Shown: in pieces, positions 1 through 8,507 of the stretch
Layout: every line of letters starts with the position of its first letter
Numbering within the stretch: the stretch's first letter is position 1
Source: Candidatus Allofournierella pullicola
GTDB taxonomy: Bacteria; Bacillota; Clostridia; Oscillospirales; Ruminococcaceae
NCBI GenBank assembly: GCA_019114225.1
Contig: DXFW01000002.1
Location: 145,564-209,563 of the forward strand
DNA: 64,000 nucleotides
Direction of reading: 5' to 3'
Made by a program: the position numbers and the translations under genes
Notes under the pieces: generated by a model
The model's input: the letters and a program-made list of their open reading frames with translations, nothing else
Database searches by the model: none
What the model was told of the DNA's origin: nothing

Positions 1-128
1 TTTATTTCTCGGTGCCCGAGCCGAGGGAGCCCAAGCCGGCGCGGAAAAAACCGGTGAAAAAGGCGGCGGCAAAAAAACCTGCGGAAAAAAAGACGGCGAA
101 GGACGCCAAAGACGCCCGGAAGGCATGA
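1..128 (+). CDS. C-terminal tail of an upstream gene, possibly glgB (partial)
   Basis: The frame through codons 3-128 is open and ends in TGA at 126-128. The visible 41 residues are rich in Lys, Ala and Pro (repeated KKPA/KKAA-type units) after a short start reading YFSVPEP, so this is a charged, probably disordered tail. The next gene on the same strand is glgC, 68 bp on. Branching enzyme GlgB often precedes glgC in clostridia and can carry Lys-rich tails, so GlgB is a reasonable guess from context. No catalytic part is visible and the identity is not proven. Confidence 0.5.
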   Translation, partial: YFSVPEPREPKPARKKPVKKAAAKKPAEKKTAKDAKDARKA

Positions 129-196
129 GGCCGCTTTGGGAATCGCAAAAAATGCACTAACGGCGGCCTTTGGCCGCCGATAAGGGGAGAAGTAGT

Positions 197-1411
197 ATGA
201 AAGAATGTATCGCTATGCTGCTGGCCGGCGGGCAGGGCTCACGCCTGTATGCCCTCACACAACGGCTGGCAAAACCCGCAGTTCCCTTCGGCGGAAAATA
301 TCGTATCATCGATTTTCCGCTGTCCAACTGCGTCAATTCGGGGATCGACACGGTGGGCATCCTGACCCAGTACCAGCCGCTGGTGCTCAATGAGTACATC
401 GGCAACGGCCAGCCCTGGGACCTGGACCGTCTGTACGGCGGCGTCCATGTGCTGCCCCCCTACCAGACGGCCACCGGCTCGGACTGGTACAAGGGCACCG
501 CCAACGCCATCTATCAGAACATCAACTTCATCGACCGCTATGAGCCCAAGTATGTGGTCATCCTCTCCGGCGATCACATTTACAAGATGGACTACTCCAA
601 AATGCTGGACTTCCACAAGGAGAAAGGCGCCGACTGCACCATCGCTGTGATGGAGGTGCCCTGGGAAGAGGCCAGCCGCTTCGGCATTATGACCGCCGAC
701 AAGGACGGCACCATCACCAAGTTTGAGGAGAAGCCCAAGGAGCCCAAGAGCAACCTGGCTTCCATGGGTATCTATGTCTTCTCCTGGGACAAACTGCGCA
801 AGTTCCTCATCGAAGACGAGGCCAATCCCGCCTCCGACAACGACTTTGGCAAGAACATCATCCCCAACATGCTGGCCAGCAAGGAAAAGATGGTGGCCTA
901 TCCCTTCGAGGGCTACTGGAAGGACGTGGGCACCATCGACAGCCTGTGGGAGGCCAACATGGACCTGCTCAACCCCAAAATGCCGCTGGACGTCTGGAGC
1001 GACGAGTGGAAGATTTACTCCCGCAACTCCGGCATGCCCGGCCAGTGGGTGGGCGGCAACGCCGAGATCGATAACTCCATGATCACCGAAGGCTGCAAGG
1101 TGGAAGGCAAGCTGGTGCAGAGCGTGCTGTTCGCCGGCGTCAAGGTGGGCGAGGGCGCCGTGGTGGAAGACTCCATCATCATGCCCGGCGCGGTGATCGA
1201 GCCCGGCGCCAAGGTGCGCTACTCCATCATTGCCGAAAACGTGACCGTCAAGAGCGGCGCGGTGGTGGGCGAGCGCCCCGAGGACATGGATAACCTGGAC
1301 AACTGGGGCGTCGCCGTTGTAGGCGAGGGCGTCACCATCGGCCAGAACGCCAAGGTGGGTCCCAAGGCCATGGTGGTCAAAGACGTAAAGGATGGTGAGG
1401 AGCAATGGTAA
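197..1411 (+). CDS. glgC: Glucose-1-phosphate adenylyltransferase (ADP-glucose pyrophosphorylase), catalytic subunit
   Basis: Makes ADP-glucose from ATP and glucose-1-phosphate, the committed step of bacterial glycogen synthesis, in the cytoplasm. The 404-residue protein has the nucleotidyltransferase signature GGQGSRL at residues 11-17, followed by [20 protein letters not shown] hexapeptide-repeat (left-handed beta-helix) region fills roughly the last 110 residues. I chose ATG 197 because GGGGAG lies at 184-189; an upstream in-frame start at 170 would add nine residues with no better ribosome site. It overlaps glgD by 7 bp (ATG 1405 inside the last codons), so the two are translationally coupled. 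Length is normal for the family. Confidence 0.96.
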   Translation: MKECIAMLLAGGQGSRLYALTQRLAKPAVPFGGKYRIIDFPLSNCVNSGIDTVGILTQYQPLVLNEYIGNGQPWDLDRLYGGVHVLPPYQTATGSDWYKGTANAIYQNINFIDRYEPKYVVILSGDHIYKMDYSKMLDFHKEKGADCTIAVMEVPWEEASRFGIMTADKDGTITKFEEKPKEPKSNLASMGIYVFSWDKLRKFLIEDEANPASDNDFGKNIIPNMLASKEKMVAYPFEGYWKDVGTIDSLWEANMDLLNPKMPLDVWSDEWKIYSRNSGMPGQWVGGNAEIDNSMITEGCKVEGKLVQSVLFAGVKVGEGAVVEDSIIMPGAVIEPGAKVRYSIIAENVTVKSGAVVGERPEDMDNLDNWGVAVVGEGVTIGQNAKVGPKAMVVKDVKDGEEQW

Positions 1412-2529
1412 AATCCAACACGGATGCCCTGGGCATCGTTTTCCCCAACGCAAGTGACAGCCTGATCCCCGAAATGGTGACGCAGCGCACGATGGCGTCC
1501 ATTCCCTTCGGCGGGCGCTACCGCATGATCGACTTTGTGCTTTCCAGCTTTGCCAACGCGGGTATCAGCAACATCTCCATCATCGTCAAGCAGAACTATC
1601 ATTCCCTGATGGACCATCTGGGCGCCGGCCGTGAGTGGGACCTCACCCGCAAGCGCGGCGGCCTGAACCTGGTGCCCCCCTACGCCGAGGCCAACGTGAA
1701 GATGTACCGCGGCCGCGTGGAGGCTCTGGCCAGTATCGTGGACTTCCTGGCGGACCAGAAAGAGGAATACGTGGTGATGAGCGACGCCAACATCGCCTAC
1801 AACTTCGATGTGAACAAGCTCATCGAGGCCCATGTGGCCACCGGCGCGGACGTGACCGTGATGTATGAAAAGCGGGAGATCCCCACCGGCCTCAAGGACG
1901 ACAACTACACCCTGCGCATTCAGGACGGCCGGGTCACCGAGCTGCTGTGCAACGACTACCGCCCCGGCGTGCAGAACCTGTCCATGAATGTGTATGTCAT
2001 TCAGCGCGAGGCTCTCATCACCATGGTGAAGGACGCCACCATCCGCGGCCTTGTCTACTTTGAGAAGGACATTCTGGCCCGCAACCTGGAGCTGCTGAAC
2101 GTGCAGGGCTATGAGTACACCGGCTACACCGCCCGCATTGCCGACTGCACCACCTATTTTGAGGAGAACATGCGCCTGCTGGACCCCGCGAACCTGGACG
2201 CTCTGTTCCCCGCCGAGCTGCCTGTCTACACCAAGGTGCACGACAACGCCCCCACCCGCTACGCCATGGACAGCCATGTGAAAAACAGCGTGGTGGCCGA
2301 CGGCTGCATTATTGAAGGCGACGTGGAGAACTGCGTGCTGTTCCGCGGCGTCAAGGTGAAGAAGGGCGCCAAGGTGAAGAACTGCGTGCTCATGCAGAAC
2401 ACCATCGTGGAGCCCGGCGCTCATGTGGAGTATGTGGTCACCGACAAAAACGTGAAGATCACCACCGACAAGTCTTTGACCGGCAGTGATTCCTTCCCGG
2501 TGTATGTGGCGAAGAACCGCACCGTATAA
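1405..2529 (+). CDS. glgD: Glucose-1-phosphate adenylyltransferase, GlgD-type subunit
   Basis: Second, non-catalytic or regulatory partner of ADP-glucose pyrophosphorylase in Firmicutes. The 374-residue protein keeps the downstream part of the sugar nucleotidyltransferase fold ([18 protein letters not shown] near residue 32). It lacks the glycine-rich GGxGxRL loop that GlgC has at its N-terminus, which is the usual distinction between GlgD and GlgC. Hexapeptide repeats occupy the C-terminal quarter. The start overlaps the end of glgC, consistent with a GlgC-GlgD complex made in fixed ratio. A 15-bp GC hairpin and then glgA follow. Confidence 0.94.
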   Translation: MVKSNTDALGIVFPNASDSLIPEMVTQRTMASIPFGGRYRMIDFVLSSFANAGISNISIIVKQNYHSLMDHLGAGREWDLTRKRGGLNLVPPYAEANVKMYRGRVEALASIVDFLADQKEEYVVMSDANIAYNFDVNKLIEAHVATGADVTVMYEKREIPTGLKDDNYTLRIQDGRVTELLCNDYRPGVQNLSMNVYVIQREALITMVKDATIRGLVYFEKDILARNLELLNVQGYEYTGYTARIADCTTYFEENMRLLDPANLDALFPAELPVYTKVHDNAPTRYAMDSHVKNSVVADGCIIEGDVENCVLFRGVKVKKGAKVKNCVLMQNTIVEPGAHVEYVVTDKNVKITTDKSLTGSDSFPVYVAKNRTV

Positions 2530-2568
2530 CGCCAAAAGAGGGCCTTTGGTCCTCTGACTCTCTCCCCA

Positions 2569-2600
2569 GGGGCGGGGGCCCTGCACAGGGCCCCCGCCCC
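2569..2600 (+). repeat. Strong GC hairpin between glgD and glgA
   Basis: A perfect 15-bp inverted repeat (2569-2583 with 2586-2600) with almost no loop lies 27 bp before glgA. There is no following T-tract, so it is unlikely to be a full intrinsic terminator. An mRNA stabiliser or processing element that sets glgA expression apart from glgCD is more likely. This is inference from sequence only. Confidence 0.6.
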
Positions 2601-2626
2601 CTCCCCATAACACAAGGAGGAAACTT

Positions 2627-4045
2627 ATGAACGTTTTATTCTGCGCGAGCGAGGCCAACCCCTGGGCCGCCTCCGGCGGTCTTGGCGACGTGGCCGGCAG
2701 CCTGCCCAAGGCGCTGGTGCAAAACGGTGTGGACTGCCGGGTGGTCATGCCCCTCTACGGTGATCTGAAATACCGGGACGAACTGGAATACATCACCAAC
2801 TTCAGCGTGCCTGTGGGCTGGCGCAGCCAGTATTGCGGGCTGTTCAGCGCCAAGCGGGACGGTGTGACCTTCTATTTCCTGGACAACGAGTATTACTTCA
2901 AGCGCACCGGCCTCTACGGCTTTTATGACGACGGCGAGCGCTTCGCCTTCTTCAGCCGCGCGGTGCTGGAAATGCTGTTCTACACCGATTTCACCCCCGA
3001 TGTGATCAACGCCAACGACTGGCAGACCGCCCTGGTGCCGGTGTATCTGAACCTCTACTACCGTCATCTGGACAAGTACAGCCACATCAAGACTGTGTTC
3101 ACCATCCACAACATCCAGTACCAGGGCAAGTACGGCCTGGACATTCTGGAGGACACCTGCGGCATTGGCCGCCGGGACGCCCATCTGGTGGAGTACGACG
3201 GCTGCGCCAACTTTATGAAGGGCGCCATCGAGACCAGCGACAAGGTGAGCACCGTGAGCCCCACCTACGCCGGCGAGATCCTGGACCCCTGGTTCAGCCA
3301 TGGGCTGGACGGCCTGCTGCGCCAGAAGCAGTACAAGCTGTGCGGCATTCTGAACGGCATTGACGTGGACAGCTACAACCCCGAGACCGACCCCAACATC
3401 CCCGCCCACTACAACGCCGACACCTTTGCCGAGGGCAAGGCGGAGTGCAAACGCCGCCTGCAGGAGCAGTTCGGCCTGGCACAGGACGGCAGCCCCGTGA
3501 TGGCCATGGTCACCCGCCTGGTGGGCCATAAAGGCGTGGACCTGGTGCGGGACGTGGCCGAGGGCCTCATCGACCAGGGCATTGAGCTGGTGATTTTGGG
3601 CAACGGCGAGCACGCCTACGAAGTCTTCTTCAACGACCTGGCGGGCCGCCATCCCGGCCGCGTGGGTGTGTACATCGGCTTTGTGCCCCCGCTGGCGCGG
3701 CAGATCTACGCCGGCGCGGACATCTTCCTCATGCCCTCCAAATCGGAGCCCTGCGGCCTGGCCCAGATGGTGGCCTGCCGCTACGGCACCATCCCCGTGG
3801 TGCGTGAGACCGGCGGTTTGAAGGACTCCATCCACGACTCCGGCGACGGCTGGGGCAACGGCTTCACCTTCCAGCAGTACAACGCCCACGACCTGTACGA
3901 GGCCTGCTGGCGGGCCAAGGAAGGCTATTGGCACAAGGATGGCTGGCCCGTGCTGGTGCACCGCGCCATGTGCTGCGACTTCAGCTGGAACGTCTCCGCC
4001 CACTCCTACATTGACATGTACCATCAGGTGATGAACCTCTGGTAA
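2627..4045 (+). CDS. glgA: Glycogen synthase (ADP-glucose type, GT5)
   Basis: Transfers glucose from ADP-glucose to growing alpha-1,4-glucan. 472 residues, the usual GlgA length. The N-terminal GT5 domain begins MNVLFCASEANPW and carries ASGGLGDVAGSLPKAL near residues 15-30; the KTGGL lysine of E. coli GlgA is replaced, a form I know from other clostridial GlgA proteins. The C-terminal half has the nucleotide-sugar motif SEPCGLAQMVACRYG followed by ETGGLKDS. AAGGAGG at 2614-2620 precedes ATG 2627. It is the last gene of the glg block and is followed by a terminator at 4060-4100. Confidence 0.96.
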   Translation: MNVLFCASEANPWAASGGLGDVAGSLPKALVQNGVDCRVVMPLYGDLKYRDELEYITNFSVPVGWRSQYCGLFSAKRDGVTFYFLDNEYYFKRTGLYGFYDDGERFAFFSRAVLEMLFYTDFTPDVINANDWQTALVPVYLNLYYRHLDKYSHIKTVFTIHNIQYQGKYGLDILEDTCGIGRRDAHLVEYDGCANFMKGAIETSDKVSTVSPTYAGEILDPWFSHGLDGLLRQKQYKLCGILNGIDVDSYNPETDPNIPAHYNADTFAEGKAECKRRLQEQFGLAQDGSPVMAMVTRLVGHKGVDLVRDVAEGLIDQGIELVILGNGEHAYEVFFNDLAGRHPGRVGVYIGFVPPLARQIYAGADIFLMPSKSEPCGLAQMVACRYGTIPVVRETGGLKDSIHDSGDGWGNGFTFQQYNAHDLYEACWRAKEGYWHKDGWPVLVHRAMCCDFSWNVSAHSYIDMYHQVMNLW

Positions 4046-4059
4046 ATCAGACCGGCAAG

Positions 4060-4100
4060 GGGGCCGGGCCGCCGAACTGGGGCGGCCCGGCCCCCATTTT
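4060..4100 (+). terminator. Intrinsic terminator after glgA
   Basis: A perfect 14-bp GC stem (4060-4073 with 4081-4094) is followed by CATTTTT. It closes the glycogen operon. Confidence 0.85.
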
Positions 4101-4202
4101 TCGCGGGCGGCGGCAGGCGGAAGGGCGTTTCAAAGATGTAAAAATGCGCCCGGCAAAATGCAAAAATTGCCCGCCGGGACTGGAAAACCGTCGAAACAGG
4201 TC

Positions 4203-4208
4203 TATAAT
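4203..4208 (+). promoter_or_regulatory. Probable -10 element for the serine hydrolase gene
   Basis: A perfect TATAAT lies 56 bp upstream of the next start codon, within the 218-bp gap after glgA. No good -35 hexamer is seen at 16-18 bp. The rest of the gap shows the terminator and AT-poor sequence without other recognisable elements. Confidence 0.5.
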
Positions 4209-4263
4209 AGGGGTATGCCCGTTCCGCCGGGGGATGGAAGCCGGGCAGGAAAGAGAGTGACCC

Positions 4264-5214
4264 TTGCAAATGGCAGAAAAGAAGCAAACAACCAAAAAGA
4301 GCAGCCCCGCGTTGACGCTGGTGCTGCTTGTGCTGGCGGTGTTCGCCATGCTGGCGGCCCTTTGGTATTACAGCGGCAGTGCGCTGCCGGTGGACGGCGA
4401 GGACGTGGGCAGCGTGTCCGCCGCGCAGCCGGAGGACGAGACCCCGGCCACACCGGCCCCCACCCCCAGCCCCGAACCCACACCGCTGCCCGAGACCCTG
4501 CTCACCGACGAGGCTGCGGCCACATTGGACGCGTTTCTGGACGCGCAGCCGGGCACTGTGTCGGTGTGGCTGCAGGATCTGACCACCGGCGATACATACA
4601 CCTACGGTGAGTCTTCCGGCTTCTACTGCGCCAGCACCCTGAAAGCCCCCTACGCCCTGTGGCTGGCCCAGCGGGACGAGGCAGGGGAGATCGACCTGGA
4701 CACCGAGTGGAACGGTTCCACCGGCTGGGACCGCATTTACACCATGATCACCGTGAGCTCCAACGACGCGGCCCACGGCCTGGCGGGAATGTGGCCAGCC
4801 ACCGCGGACACCGGATTCCAGGACTTTTTGACCCAGCTGGGGTTCACTGCCCCCGAGGGCTGCGAGATCACCCAGGAAGAGGGCATTCACGGCTGGACCA
4901 CCGCCCAGGACGGCGGGCTTTCCATGCTGGCGTTGTATGAGTATTTCGAGACCGATACCGAGAACGCCCGGCGGCTGAAAGAGACCTTCCTGGAGGCGCA
5001 GCACGACTACCTGTGGTTCCCGGCGCCCGCCGCCAAGAAGTACGGCAGCTGGGACAACGCCTTCCACGACATGGGGATCGTCTATTCCGAGCGGCCCTAC
5101 ATCCTTTCGGTGTTCACCAGCTACGGCACTCAGGACGAGCCCCCCGCCGAGGGCATTGAGATGATGCAGCAGTTCGGCCATCTGGTGGCCGGGGTGCTGG
5201 GGCAGGGAGAATGA
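4264..5214 (+). CDS. Membrane-anchored class A beta-lactamase-like serine hydrolase
   Basis: 316 residues. Residues about 15-36 form one hydrophobic helix after a Lys-rich start, so the protein is an N-terminally anchored extracellular protein. A Pro/Thr/Glu-rich linker (about 58-78) precedes the hydrolase domain. The domain shows the S-x-x-K motif STLK at residues 124-127 and a later SSND segment resembling the SDN element of penicillin-recognising enzymes. Related proteins are D-Ala-D-Ala peptidase or esterase-like hydrolases; true beta-lactamase activity cannot be concluded. The TTG at 4264 is better spaced from AGGAAAG (about 4248-4254) than ATG 4270, so either could be used. A bidirectional terminator follows. 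Confidence 0.8.
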   Translation: MQMAEKKQTTKKSSPALTLVLLVLAVFAMLAALWYYSGSALPVDGEDVGSVSAAQPEDETPATPAPTPSPEPTPLPETLLTDEAAATLDAFLDAQPGTVSVWLQDLTTGDTYTYGESSGFYCASTLKAPYALWLAQRDEAGEIDLDTEWNGSTGWDRIYTMITVSSNDAAHGLAGMWPATADTGFQDFLTQLGFTAPEGCEITQEEGIHGWTTAQDGGLSMLALYEYFETDTENARRLKETFLEAQHDYLWFPAPAAKKYGSWDNAFHDMGIVYSERPYILSVFTSYGTQDEPPAEGIEMMQQFGHLVAGVLGQGE

Positions 5215-5230
5215 CCGCCCGTTTGCATGA

Positions 5231-5274
5231 AAAAAGCCGCCGCACCCGGTTTTCCGGGTGCGGCGGCCTTTTTT
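5231..5274. terminator. Bidirectional terminator between the serine hydrolase gene and udk
   Basis: A perfect 14-bp stem (5236-5249 with 5254-5267) is flanked by an A-run on the left and TTTTTT on the right. It can end transcription from both converging genes. Confidence 0.9.
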
Positions 5275-5902
5275 ATTCTTCTTTTCCTGCGCTTGCCAGA
5301 TGGCTCTCCAAACGGTGGATGAGCATTTCCACCGCCACCGGGTTTTTGCCGCCCTCGGGGATGATGAGGTCGGCCCGGCGCTTGCTGGGCTCCACGAACT
5401 GCTCGTGCATGGGCTTCACCGTGGTCAGGTACTGGGTGACCACGCTGTCCAGCGTGCGGCCCCGCTTTTTCACGTCTCGCACGATACGGCGCAGAATGCG
5501 CACGTCGGCGTCGGTGTCCACGAACACCTTGATGTCCATCAGGTCGCACAGCTCCGGGCTGGCGAAGATGAGAATGCCCTCCACCAGGATCACCGGCGCG
5601 GGGTGGATCTGGATGAAGTCGTCCGAGCGGTTGTGCTGGGAGAAATCGTACACCGGGCACAGCACCGCTTCACCCGCCTTCAGAGCCTTGATGTGCTCCA
5701 CCATCAGTTCCGTCTCAAAGGCGTTGGGATGGTCGTAGTTGGTCAGACAGCGCTGCTCGTAGGTCAGCTCGTCCTGGCGTTTGTAGTAGTTGTCGTGGCT
5801 GATGACGCTGATCTGCTCGCCAAAGCGCTCCTTCAGCCGCTTGGTCAGTGTGGTCTTTCCGCTGCCGGTGCCGCCGGCAATGCCCAGTACCATCGTGTTC
5901 AT
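5273..5902 (-). CDS. udk: Uridine kinase family protein
   Basis: Phosphorylates uridine/cytidine with a nucleoside triphosphate in pyrimidine salvage. 209 residues, typical length. The P-loop GGTGSGKT is at residues 10-17, followed by SHDNYYK and the NYDHPNAFET segment typical of Udk. It lies 90 bp downstream of the GNAT gene on the same strand and may share the transcript, though its function is unrelated. It converges on the serine hydrolase gene across a shared terminator. Confidence 0.93.
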   Translation of the reverse strand: MNTMVLGIAGGTGSGKTTLTKRLKERFGEQISVISHDNYYKRQDELTYEQRCLTNYDHPNAFETELMVEHIKALKAGEAVLCPVYDFSQHNRSDDFIQIHPAPVILVEGILIFASPELCDLMDIKVFVDTDADVRILRRIVRDVKKRGRTLDSVVTQYLTTVKPMHEQFVEPSKRRADLIIPEGGKNPVAVEMLIHRLESHLASAGKEE

Positions 5903-5992
5903 ACCGCAGTCTCCTTTATCCTGTTTGCCCGCCGGCCCGCTGCCGGCGGAAAAAGACGGGGAAAAGCCCCGCTGCCCGGGGCGCGCCTGCCT

Positions 5993-6982
5993 TCAATCCG
6001 CGGGCAGGTTGGGGCGGTCCTGGTCGCCGTCGGCTTTGAACAGCACAAAGCGCTCAGGATCGCTGGTGAAATAATAATATTCCGTGTTTTCAAAAAGGGG
6101 CGGCTGCAGGTAGTTGGGCAGGATGTTTCCGTCTCCCTCTTTGCGCTCGCAGAAGCCCGCCGCCGCCATCACCGACGGGTCCACCCCGGCGCAGTAGCAC
6201 TCGGCGTATTCCGCGCCGCTTTCCTTCAAAAGCCTGTCGATGGCCTTGCCCAGCCGGGGCAGCAGGCAGGTGTTGCCCACAAAGTCGGCAATGCGCAGGA
6301 CTTTGCCCTGGCCGCTGTCCACCACACGGCAGACAAGATACGCCAGCAGCCGTCCGCCTGCCTTTGCGGCGTAGACCGAATAGGTCAGGTGAGGGAAGGC
6401 GAAATACCGCCGCTGCATGTACCACACATCCTTGCGGGGCGTGTGGGGGCTGTCCGGCATGCCCAGCGCAGCCAGCGCTTCGGGACCTTCCACCGGCTCC
6501 AGCGCCAGGTCGCCCCCGGCGGGCAGCACGGTGGGATCCGTCACCCGGGCCAGCCGGTATTCCGAAAGGCCCGCCAGCCGGTAGAAATGGCCCACCCGGT
6601 CGGCGTGCCAGCCGAGAAAACGGTAGAACGCCATGGTCTTGGGCCGGATGTTGTTGCAGGCCACCACCTGCGCGCCGGTGAGGGCGGGCAGGGCGTCCAT
6701 CAGTTCCAGCCCCACGCCGTTGTGGCCTTTGGCCGCCACCCACACCGACACCCAGATGTCGGCGCCGGGGGTATCGGCGGAGCGTATGTAGCCTGCCACG
6801 GCGGCAAGAACGCCCTCCTCTTCGGCCAGGGCGAACTGGAGCACATTGCCGTTTTTGTAATAAAAATTGAAATATTCCTCTCTGTTTACAAGAGGCAGCC
6901 GCCAGTCGAAGTTGGCGTTGATGAAATCCACCACTTTTTGGGCCTCGTCCGGGCGGGCAAGGCGCAGCACCGGGGCGCTCAC
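5993..6982 (-). CDS. GNAT-like acyltransferase of the FkbH/ACP cluster
   Basis: 329 residues, start GTG 6982, which overlaps the SDR stop codon (GTGA). The N-terminal half looks like a GCN5-related N-acetyltransferase: a variable start, the strand segment VLAAVAGYIR, then WVAAKGHNGVGLELM in the position of the acyl-CoA pyrophosphate loop, and NNIRPKTMAFYRFLGW near the end of the fold. The C-terminal half (about 150-329) resembles a second GNAT-like domain but was not matched with certainty. Coupling to the SDR, MaoC, ACP and FkbH genes suggests it moves the ACP-bound acyl group onto a sugar or amine acceptor. That role is inference. Confidence 0.65.
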   Translation of the reverse strand: MSAPVLRLARPDEAQKVVDFINANFDWRLPLVNREEYFNFYYKNGNVLQFALAEEEGVLAAVAGYIRSADTPGADIWVSVWVAAKGHNGVGLELMDALPALTGAQVVACNNIRPKTMAFYRFLGWHADRVGHFYRLAGLSEYRLARVTDPTVLPAGGDLALEPVEGPEALAALGMPDSPHTPRKDVWYMQRRYFAFPHLTYSVYAAKAGGRLLAYLVCRVVDSGQGKVLRIADFVGNTCLLPRLGKAIDRLLKESGAEYAECYCAGVDPSVMAAAGFCERKEGDGNILPNYLQPPLFENTEYYYFTSDPERFVLFKADGDQDRPNLPAD

Positions 6983-7710
6983 AGGGCGCTGCCCCCGGTG
7001 ATGGGCAGAGTGATGCCGGTGATGAAGCCCGCCTCGTCACTGAGCAGGAAGGCCATGGCGGGCACCACGTCCGCGGGGGTGGCGTTGCGGCCCATGGGGT
7101 TGGCCTCGGCGCTGGCCTGCACGATCAGGTCGCTGGTGTCGGCCAGGAACTTGGTCTCCATCATGCTGGGGGCCACGCAGTTCACCGTGACGCCGAAGGG
7201 GGCGTAGTCCGCCGCCAGGCTCTTGGCAAGGCCGCCCAGGGCGCTCTTGACCATGATGTAGGCGGCGGTGTTCTTGGGGGGCAGGCCCAGCAGGTAGCTG
7301 GTGAGCATGAAGAGCACCCGGCCCTTCTTCGCCTTGGCCATGGCGGGCACGAAGGCTTTGCACAGCGCCACCGCGCTGCGCAGCTGCACGCTCAGGTCCT
7401 TTTCAAAGCGTTCTTCGTCGAACTTTTTGAATTTGGTGTTCACCACCCGCAGCGCGGGCAGGTGAACGAAGTGGGTGGGGGCGGGGCAGGTGGCCTGCAC
7501 GTCGGCGATGAAGGTCTCCAGCGCCTTTTCGTTGGTCAGGTCCACGTCGTAGGTGCGGATGGTGCCGGGGTGTTCCTTGCACAGCTCGGCCAGGCCCCCC
7601 AGGTCGCCCGCGCCCTGGGCGATGAACAGATCCCCCGGCTGCCACAGGCGGCGGATGAGGGCGCAGCCCACGTCGCTGGACGCGCCGGTGATGAGATAGA
7701 CGTTGCTCAT
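6979..7710 (-). CDS. Short-chain dehydrogenase/reductase (FabG-like)
   Basis: 243 residues. The cofactor motif TGASSDVG is at residues 8-15, the catalytic Ser lies in MLTSYLLG, and Y-x3-K is in AAYIMVKSALGGL. The end PITGGSAL is typical of SDR enzymes. It sits in a minus-strand run directly after the MaoC gene (9 bp gap) and overlaps the GNAT gene. Together with the ACP and hydratase genes this suggests reduction or oxidation of an ACP- or CoA-bound beta-hydroxy/keto group. The substrate is unknown. Confidence 0.85.
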   Translation of the reverse strand: MSNVYLITGASSDVGCALIRRLWQPGDLFIAQGAGDLGGLAELCKEHPGTIRTYDVDLTNEKALETFIADVQATCPAPTHFVHLPALRVVNTKFKKFDEERFEKDLSVQLRSAVALCKAFVPAMAKAKKGRVLFMLTSYLLGLPPKNTAAYIMVKSALGGLAKSLAADYAPFGVTVNCVAPSMMETKFLADTSDLIVQASAEANPMGRNATPADVVPAMAFLLSDEAGFITGITLPITGGSAL

Positions 7711-7719
7711 ATGTCCTCC

Positions 7720-8136
7720 TTATTTCGCCACGCCGGCCTTGATGAGCCCGCGGGTGACCTTCTGGCCGTTCTGGTTTTCGATGACCGCTTTGACGGTGAT
7801 CTCGCCGAAGGTCTCGTTCACCTCGGTCACCTTGCCGGTGACGGTGAGGGTGTCGCCAATGAAAACAGGCTTGGCAAATTTGGCCTCCACGCTGTGGAGC
7901 AGGCAGTGCTCGCCCGGCAGGTAGACCCCCGCCAGGGTGGAGAAAAAGCTGGCGCCCAGCATGCCGTAGACCACCCGCCCGGGATAGCCCCGGCCGGCGG
8001 CGTACTCCGCGTCCATGTGGATGGGGCTGTTGTCGCCGGAAACGGCGTAAAAGGCGTCCATCATCGCCTCGGTCACGGTGACGGTGAAGCTCTCGGTCAT
8101 GCCGGGGGTGATGTCGGCCAGAGTGTAGCTGTTCAT
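7720..8136 (-). CDS. MaoC-like (hot-dog fold) hydratase/dehydratase
   Basis: 138 residues from ATG 8136, chosen because AAAAAAGGAG lies just upstream and the MaoC fold starts there; the open frame runs further up to 8238 through the terminator hairpin and is not believable as protein. The D-x4-H catalytic pair of R-specific enoyl hydratases is seen at D35-H40 (GDNSPIH), followed by VVYGMLGASFFSTLAG. It is the first gene after a terminator-like hairpin that separates it from the ACP gene. A hydration or dehydration step on an ACP- or CoA-bound intermediate is inferred. Confidence 0.85.
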   Translation of the reverse strand: MNSYTLADITPGMTESFTVTVTEAMMDAFYAVSGDNSPIHMDAEYAAGRGYPGRVVYGMLGASFFSTLAGVYLPGEHCLLHSVEAKFAKPVFIGDTLTVTGKVTEVNETFGEITVKAVIENQNGQKVTRGLIKAGVAK

Positions 8137-8197
8137 GGGTGCAAAACTCCTTTTTTCAGTGAGGCGGGCCGTGCCGCCCGGCGGGGGCGGCGCTGCC

Positions 8198-8232
8198 TTT
8201 AAAAAAGGCCGGGCAGGTGCCCGGCCTTTTTG
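8198..8232 (-). terminator. Terminator-like hairpin between ACP and MaoC genes
   Basis: A 9-bp perfect GC stem (8207-8215 with 8219-8227 region) has an A-run and a T-run on its two sides, so it can act on either strand. On the minus strand it follows the ACP stop directly and lies about 60 bp before the MaoC start. It likely reduces read-through into the three distal genes. Confidence 0.7.
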
Positions 8233-8242
8233 CAGCATAGGA

Positions 8243-8485
8243 TCAGGCGGTGAGCCGCTCGATCAGGTCCAGCAGGTCGCCCACGTTCTCCAGACCGCGC
8301 ACGTCCTCCAGCTTGAACTTGAGGCCGAACTTCTTCTCCATGGCGGTGAGCAGGTTGATCTGCTCCAGGCTGTCCCAGTCCTCAATGTCGTCGGCGCAGG
8401 TCTCACGGGTGATGACCAGTTCCTCGTCGTCGAAGTTGTCGCGGAAAATCTCCTGCACGGCCTCGAAAATGCTCTGCTTATCCAT
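8243..8485 (-). CDS. Acyl carrier protein
   Basis: 80 residues, acidic, four-helix ACP size. The phosphopantetheine attachment motif is DSLEQINL with Ser39. It lies 22 bp downstream of the FkbH gene, as in clusters where FkbH loads a three-carbon glyceryl unit on a dedicated ACP. It is therefore more likely a specialised carrier than the fatty-acid ACP. A terminator-like hairpin follows its stop codon. Confidence 0.93.
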   Translation of the reverse strand: MDKQSIFEAVQEIFRDNFDDEELVITRETCADDIEDWDSLEQINLLTAMEKKFGLKFKLEDVRGLENVGDLLDLIERLTA

Positions 8486-8507
8486 TGTTTGAACGCTCCT
8501 TTTCGGG

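Noticed and set aside
4264..5214. Antibiotic-resistance beta-lactamase
   Set aside because: It has the S-x-x-K motif, but the anchor, the linker and lack of a clear KTG or omega-loop glutamate motif do not support a true beta-lactamase call.
8137..8238. N-terminal extension of the MaoC-like protein to 8238
   Set aside because: The extra 34 codons run through a terminator hairpin, and a clear ribosome site stands before ATG 8136.
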